From Planctomycetales bacterium (GTDB lineage: Bacteria; Planctomycetota; Planctomycetia; Planctomycetales; Planctomycetaceae): DNA of 7,785 nt. The notes under the pieces are model-generated. The model searched no databases, was not told the origin of the DNA, and saw only the letters and a list, made by a program, of their open reading frames with translations. Shown one piece after another: positions 4,466 to 7,785 of the stretch (positions are counted from its first letter, which is position 1; each line of letters opens with the position of its first letter). The stretch lies in assembly GCA_020050375.1 (NCBI GenBank), contig JAGVKR010000662.1, positions 1 to 7,785 on the forward strand, read 5' to 3'. Made by a program: the position numbers and the translations under genes.

Positions 4466-7141
4466 ATGGACATCACCGTCACGTATCCCGCCGCCGGGCG
4501 CATTCATTTTCACAGCAACTTTTTGTTTGCCGACCCGAGCAACGAGCTGTGCCAGGAATTCGTGCGACGAGTCATCGACAGTGCCGGGATTCTGAGCATC
4601 ACGATCAAGAGCACCAAGGCAACGGGGGGCAAACGCGGCCGCTCCCGTGAGCCGGTGGCGGAAGTGCAGTATTGCGTGAAGTCGAAGACGCGCCGCCAGG
4701 CGGTCGAGGAGGTTTATTCGCGACTTCTCGGCGGTGGCGGGCCGGCCAATTACTTCTACAACAACAGTTCCGCCAGCGGACCTGCACAGGCGGGCCGCAC
4801 GCCGAAACGCCCGCTGTTCCTGATTCCCGACCACAACGGCGTGGTGCGGATGTATCGGCACGGGCCGATCATCACGAGTTGGCAGGTCAAGCACGAGGTG
4901 CGGGGGCGGATCCGCCTGTACCACCCGTCGCTCCACCGCCGCAAAGAGGTCTGCCAGTCGATCGAGCGCGAGCTGATGAGTGTCCTGGGGATCGACAACT
5001 ACAAGACCAGCCCGCTGACGGCCACGGTCCTCATCAACTACAACCCGAAGAAAATTCGCCGCGAGCAGATCATCGAGATTCTCGATACGGCGATGGCCAA
5101 CAGCGTCGTCCCGCCGAAGAAAGACAAGGTCGACCTGAGCTTCCCGCTCTGCACGGCGTCGCTGCCACTGGCGGCCGTCGCGCAGTTTGCCGTCCCCGCC
5201 CTGTTGCCGGTTTCGATGGGGCTCTTCGCCTACACGGCGATCCCCAGCTTCAAGGGAGCCTACGACGTGGTCGTCAAGGAACGGCGACTGGGGGTCGACG
5301 TGCTCGACTCGATCGTCGTTGTCGGCTGCCTGGCGACGGGGTCGGTCTTCGCCGGTTCGGTGCTGTGCTGGTGCCTGGGCTTCGGACGGATCCTCTTCCA
5401 GAAGACGCAGGACGATTCGAAGAAGATGCTGATGAACGTCTTCGGCAAAGCGCCGCGCTACGTCTGGCTGTACCGCGACGGCGTGGAAATCGAAACTCCG
5501 CTCGACCGCTTGCAGAAGGGGGACATGATCGTCGTCAAGACGGGCGAAGTCGTCCCGGTCGACGGTTTCGTCCGCGAAGGAATGGCGATGGTCGATCAGC
5601 ACGCCCTGACCGGTGAATCGACCCCCTCCGAGAAATCGGTCGGCGATCGCGTGTTCGCCTCGACGCTGATGGTTGCCGGCAAAGCGTTCGTCGAAGTCGA
5701 ATCGTCAGGCGGCGAAACGACGTCGTCGAAGATCGCCAAGATCCTCAATGATTCGGCCGGCTACAAGATGAACTCTCAGCACAAGGGAGAGCGGATGGCC
5801 GACCGGGCCGTCATTCCCACGCTGATGATCGCCGGCACGGCGCTGGCCACGATCGGCCCCGCGGGAGCCGTGGCGGTGCTCAACAGCGATTTCGGCACCG
5901 GGATCCGCATGGCCGCTCCGCTGGCGATGCTCACGTCGCTCACGCTCTGCGCTCATAAGGGAATTCTGGTCAAGGACGGCCGGGCTCTGGAGCTGATGAA
6001 CGACATCGACACCGTGCTGTTCGACAAGACCGGCACGCTGACGCGCGAAGTTCCCGAGGTCGGTCGCGTCCTGCCGTGCAACGGGCACACGGCCGATACC
6101 GTGCTGCGGTACGCCGCGGCCGCCGAGAACAAGTTCGCCCACCCGATCGCCAAGGCGATCCTCGAGAAGCACAAGGAATCGGGGCTCCCCATGCCCGAAT
6201 CCGACGATTCGAAGTACCAGGTCGGGTACGGGATCACCGTGAGCATCGAGGGGCACACCGTTCGCGTCGGCAGCGCGCGGTTCATGAAGATGGAAAACAT
6301 CGAGATTCCTGCCGACATTCAGGATACGCTCGAGCACGCCCACGAGGAAGGGCACACGCTGGTGATGGTGGGGATCGACGAGAAACTCGGCGGAGCGCTC
6401 GAACTGCACGCCTCGCCCCGGCCCGAAGCCCGCGATATCATCGCGGGGCTGCGGCAGCGGGGGATCAAGCACATCGCCATCATTTCCGGCGATCACGAAG
6501 GCCCCACGAAGAAGCTCGCCGAGAGCCTCGGCATGGATCGTTACTTCGCCGGCGTCCTTCCGGCCGACAAGGCGGAATATGTCGAGAAGTTGCAGAAGGA
6601 AGGGAAGAAGGTCTGTTTCGTCGGCGACGGCATCAACGACTCGATTGCCCTCAAGAAAGCCAATGTGTCGATTTCGCTCCGGGGCGCCTCGTCAATCGCC
6701 ACCGACACGGCCCATATCGTCTTCATGGAGGAAAGCCTGGCAAAACTCTGCGAGCTGCGCGACATCGCCCGCAACCTCGATAAGAACATCAACCGCAGTT
6801 GGACCCTGATCCTGATCCCCAACCTGATGTGCATCGCCGGGGCGTTCACGATGGGCTTTGGCGTGATGGCTTCGGTCTTCACCAACAACGTGGCGGCCCT
6901 CGCGGCCCTGGCCAACGGGCTTCTGCCGCTCCGCCGCATCGCCCACGAACAGGCCGAGCAGGAGCTCAAGCAGGAGCTTCGCAACATGTACAACGGCGAG
7001 CCGGAACGTCCGACGCAACCGTCGGTGCTCAACGCACAATTCGTGCGGATCGACGAGCAGCTTTCACAACCACGCCGAATTTCTCTGGATGCTCCTCATG
7101 ACGCAGTACGAAACGAATCCCTCGTCGGCGCCGGCGGCTGA
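4466..7141 (+). CDS. P1B-like cation-transporting P-type ATPase with tandem HMA-like domains
   Basis: This 891-residue ATP-driven cation pump of the inner membrane has the catalytic set intact: actuator TGES (382-385), phosphorylation loop DKTGTLT (Asp520), the P1B-type HP pair (559-560), ISGD (673-676) and GDGIND (720-725). Hydrophobic segments at about 226-249, 250-263, 281-296, 297-311, 449-471, 477-496, 778-797 and 799-820 fit the eight-helix P1B topology. The N-terminus has two HMA-like folds, at about 10-88 (GRIHFHSNF, LCQEF, AEVQYCV) and 138-209 (GRIRLYHP, VCQSI, ATVLINYN), neither with CXXC. The M4 ion-site motif is AAPL (483-486), with no cysteine; M6 has FTNNVAALAALAN, reminiscent of the HN...AN pattern in CtpC-type pumps. 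A charged, coiled-coil-prone tail follows residue 825. Ion and direction are therefore undetermined, with Mn, Zn, Fe or Co efflux all conceivable. The ATG has no clear Shine-Dalgarno. The C-terminus overlaps the next gene by about 50 bp. Confidence 0.95.
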   Translation: MDITVTYPAAGRIHFHSNFLFADPSNELCQEFVRRVIDSAGILSITIKSTKATGGKRGRSREPVAEVQYCVKSKTRRQAVEEVYSRLLGGGGPANYFYNNSSASGPAQAGRTPKRPLFLIPDHNGVVRMYRHGPIITSWQVKHEVRGRIRLYHPSLHRRKEVCQSIERELMSVLGIDNYKTSPLTATVLINYNPKKIRREQIIEILDTAMANSVVPPKKDKVDLSFPLCTASLPLAAVAQFAVPALLPVSMGLFAYTAIPSFKGAYDVVVKERRLGVDVLDSIVVVGCLATGSVFAGSVLCWCLGFGRILFQKTQDDSKKMLMNVFGKAPRYVWLYRDGVEIETPLDRLQKGDMIVVKTGEVVPVDGFVREGMAMVDQHALTGESTPSEKSVGDRVFASTLMVAGKAFVEVESSGGETTSSKIAKILNDSAGYKMNSQHKGERMADRAVIPTLMIAGTALATIGPAGAVAVLNSDFGTGIRMAAPLAMLTSLTLCAHKGILVKDGRALELMNDIDTVLFDKTGTLTREVPEVGRVLPCNGHTADTVLRYAAAAENKFAHPIAKAILEKHKESGLPMPESDDSKYQVGYGITVSIEGHTVRVGSARFMKMENIEIPADIQDTLEHAHEEGHTLVMVGIDEKLGGALELHASPRPEARDIIAGLRQRGIKHIAIISGDHEGPTKKLAESLGMDRYFAGVLPADKAEYVEKLQKEGKKVCFVGDGINDSIALKKANVSISLRGASSIATDTAHIVFMEESLAKLCELRDIARNLDKNINRSWTLILIPNLMCIAGAFTMGFGVMASVFTNNVAALAALANGLLPLRRIAHEQAEQELKQELRNMYNGEPERPTQPSVLNAQFVRIDEQLSQPRRISLDAPHDAVRNESLVGAGG

Positions 7142-7619
7142 TCTGATGACATCGCCCGCCGAGCAATATGCCGAACGCAAGCGCTTCGACGTGTTTGTGA
7201 TCGATGCCGGCTGGAAGTCGGCAGTGGCCGATATGCTGCGCAGCAATCTCGAGCTGCTGAAGCGGTATCAGGGACGGTACAACCTTTACATTCTCACGAC
7301 GGATCAGTGCGCGGAGCTCGCGAAATTCCATCCTTCCGTGCTCGGCAATGAACCGTCGGTGCTGGTCATCGACCGCGAGGCCCAGGTGGCCAATCGGCCG
7401 CAGGGGTTCGGCTTCAAGCTGAACCTCGGAATGATTCGGGATGTCACCACCGCCAACGCGATCCTCAAATGGGTCCTGGCAGTCGTGGCGGAGCAGAAAC
7501 CGGGCAGCGATTTGACGGAACCGATCCGAACGGTCCTGCACAAGGAAGGATTTCGCGGCGCGATCGATATTCTCGCAGACGTCACGCATTCGCCGTTCGG
7601 CGAAGCGGCCACGCATTGA
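7089..7619 (+). CDS. Hypothetical protein, possibly thioredoxin-like fold, coupled to the ATPase
   Basis: I do not recognise a family for this protein of up to 176 residues. After a polar, Ala/Pro-rich N-terminus, residues 34-98 alternate beta and alpha elements: strand DVFVIDAG, helix AVADMLRSNLELLKRY, strand NLYILT, helix DQCAELAKF, strand SVLVIDREA. The order of strands and helices is compatible with a thioredoxin-like or Rossmann-like fold, but there is no CXXC. The remainder (to about 176) has an amphipathic helix (TTANAILKWVLAVVAEQ) and an acidic C-terminus. There is no signal peptide, so it is probably cytosolic. The start is uncertain: ATG codons at 7089 and 7098 lie inside the ATPase gene and have no ribosome site, while an ATG at 7146 follows the ATPase stop by 4 nt with GGCGG about 8 nt upstream. 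Any of these implies translational coupling to the ATPase. A role in the same cation pathway is likely by position, but its nature is unknown. Confidence 0.8.
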   Translation: MLLMTQYETNPSSAPAADLMTSPAEQYAERKRFDVFVIDAGWKSAVADMLRSNLELLKRYQGRYNLYILTTDQCAELAKFHPSVLGNEPSVLVIDREAQVANRPQGFGFKLNLGMIRDVTTANAILKWVLAVVAEQKPGSDLTEPIRTVLHKEGFRGAIDILADVTHSPFGEAATH

Positions 7620-7631
7620 CAGCGACGCGAG

Positions 7632-7651
7632 CGGGGGGCGTCAGCCCCCTG
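7632..7651. terminator. GC-rich hairpin after the last gene (REP-like; possible terminator)
   Basis: CGGGGGGC (7632-7639) pairs with GCCCCCTG (7644-7651), including one G-T pair, around a GTCA loop, 12 nt after the stop codon. No T-run follows, so it is not a classical intrinsic terminator. From memory, hairpins with a GGGGGC-GTCA-GCCCCC core recur between genes in planctomycete genomes, so it may be a dispersed REP-like element that also protects or ends the transcript. Confidence 0.6.
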
Positions 7652-7662
7652 AAGCGTTGCAC

Positions 7663-7785
7663 AGTCGAAGAGTTTCAGAGTTGAAGAGTTTCAGAGTTGA
7701 AGAGTTTCAGAGTTGAAGAGATACAGAGTTGAAGAGATACAGAGTTGAAGAGATACAGAGTTGAAGAGATACAGAGTTGAAGAGA
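7663..7785 (+). repeat. 16-bp tandem repeat array, cut by the contig end
   Basis: Seven full units and 11 bases of an eighth are present. Unit 1 is AGTCGAAGAGTTTCAG, units 2-3 are AGTTGAAGAGTTTCAG, and units 4-7 are AGTTGAAGAGATACAG. The two variants fall in separate blocks, as expected from local unit-by-unit duplication. The unit length is not a multiple of three and there are no spacers between copies, so this is neither coding nor CRISPR. The array reaches the last base, so its true length is unknown. Confidence 0.95.

Noticed and set aside
4154..5602. Long open frame of 482 codons on the minus strand
   Set aside because: It is antisense to the ATPase gene, whose motifs fix the true frame. 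Its product is rich in Arg/Asp/His and Val with no domain, as expected of a shadow frame in GC-rich DNA.
5705..6496. 263-codon open frame on the minus strand
   Set aside because: It overlaps the catalytic domain of the ATPase in antisense; composition is that of a shadow frame.
4466..7141. Assignment as a copper or zinc exporter (CopA/ZntA)
   Set aside because: The general fold fits P1B pumps, but both the CXXC sites and the M4 cysteine motif that define those groups are missing, so a specific ion name is not justified.
7663..7785. CRISPR array
   Set aside because: The 16-bp units abut with no spacers, are shorter than CRISPR repeats, and no cas genes are present.

Overview
The window looks like chromosomal DNA from a planctomycete, probably from a draft or metagenomic assembly. 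Three things suggest this: GC-rich DNA with GC-rich third codon positions, a lipoprotein resembling a planctomycete-type family of unknown function, and a GC-rich REP-like hairpin followed by a short-unit tandem array. The placement is an inference from family resemblance and base composition; no marker gene is present. The first 15 bases match the 3' end of the Illumina adapter, so genomic sequence starts at about base 16. The right edge runs into an unfinished 16-bp tandem repeat. Both ends therefore look like assembly limits rather than biological boundaries.

Layout, left to right: (1) 43-801, minus strand, a probable lipoprotein (DUF6655-like). (2) 802-1198, a divergent intergenic region with a degenerate G-rich repeat. 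(3) 1199-1594, plus strand, a stand-alone ModE-type winged-helix regulator without a molybdate-binding domain. (4) 1667-2659, minus strand, a membrane protein joining an HMA-like fold to a DUF454 (YbaN) domain. (5) 2660-3055, a divergent control region with a TATAAT box on the minus strand, a strong sigma70-type promoter on the plus strand, and an imperfect palindrome between them. (6) 3056-3469, a small helical membrane protein. (7) 3470-4001, about 530 bp with no convincing gene but several stem-loops and a perfect inverted repeat. (8) 4002-4235, a 77-residue glycine-rich one-helix membrane protein. (9) 4466-7141, an 891-residue P-type cation ATPase. (10) 7089-7619, an overlapping gene of unknown function. 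(11) A GC-rich hairpin and the 16-bp tandem array.

The central idea is a cation-transport module running from about 1667 to 7619. The ATPase has all the catalytic P-type motifs. It lacks cysteine in the M4 ion-binding motif (AAPL where CPC, SPC or TPC is usual) and lacks CXXC metal-binding sites. Its N-terminus carries what reads as two tandem HMA-like folds. A third copy of the same fold sits on the DUF454 membrane protein. Two small membrane proteins lie just upstream, an arrangement like the mycobacterial PacL/CtpC pairs in which a small one-helix protein supports a metal-efflux P-type ATPase. The ion, the roles of the small proteins and the function of the last gene cannot be read from the sequence. 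Whether the ModE-like protein regulates the module is a guess based on proximity.
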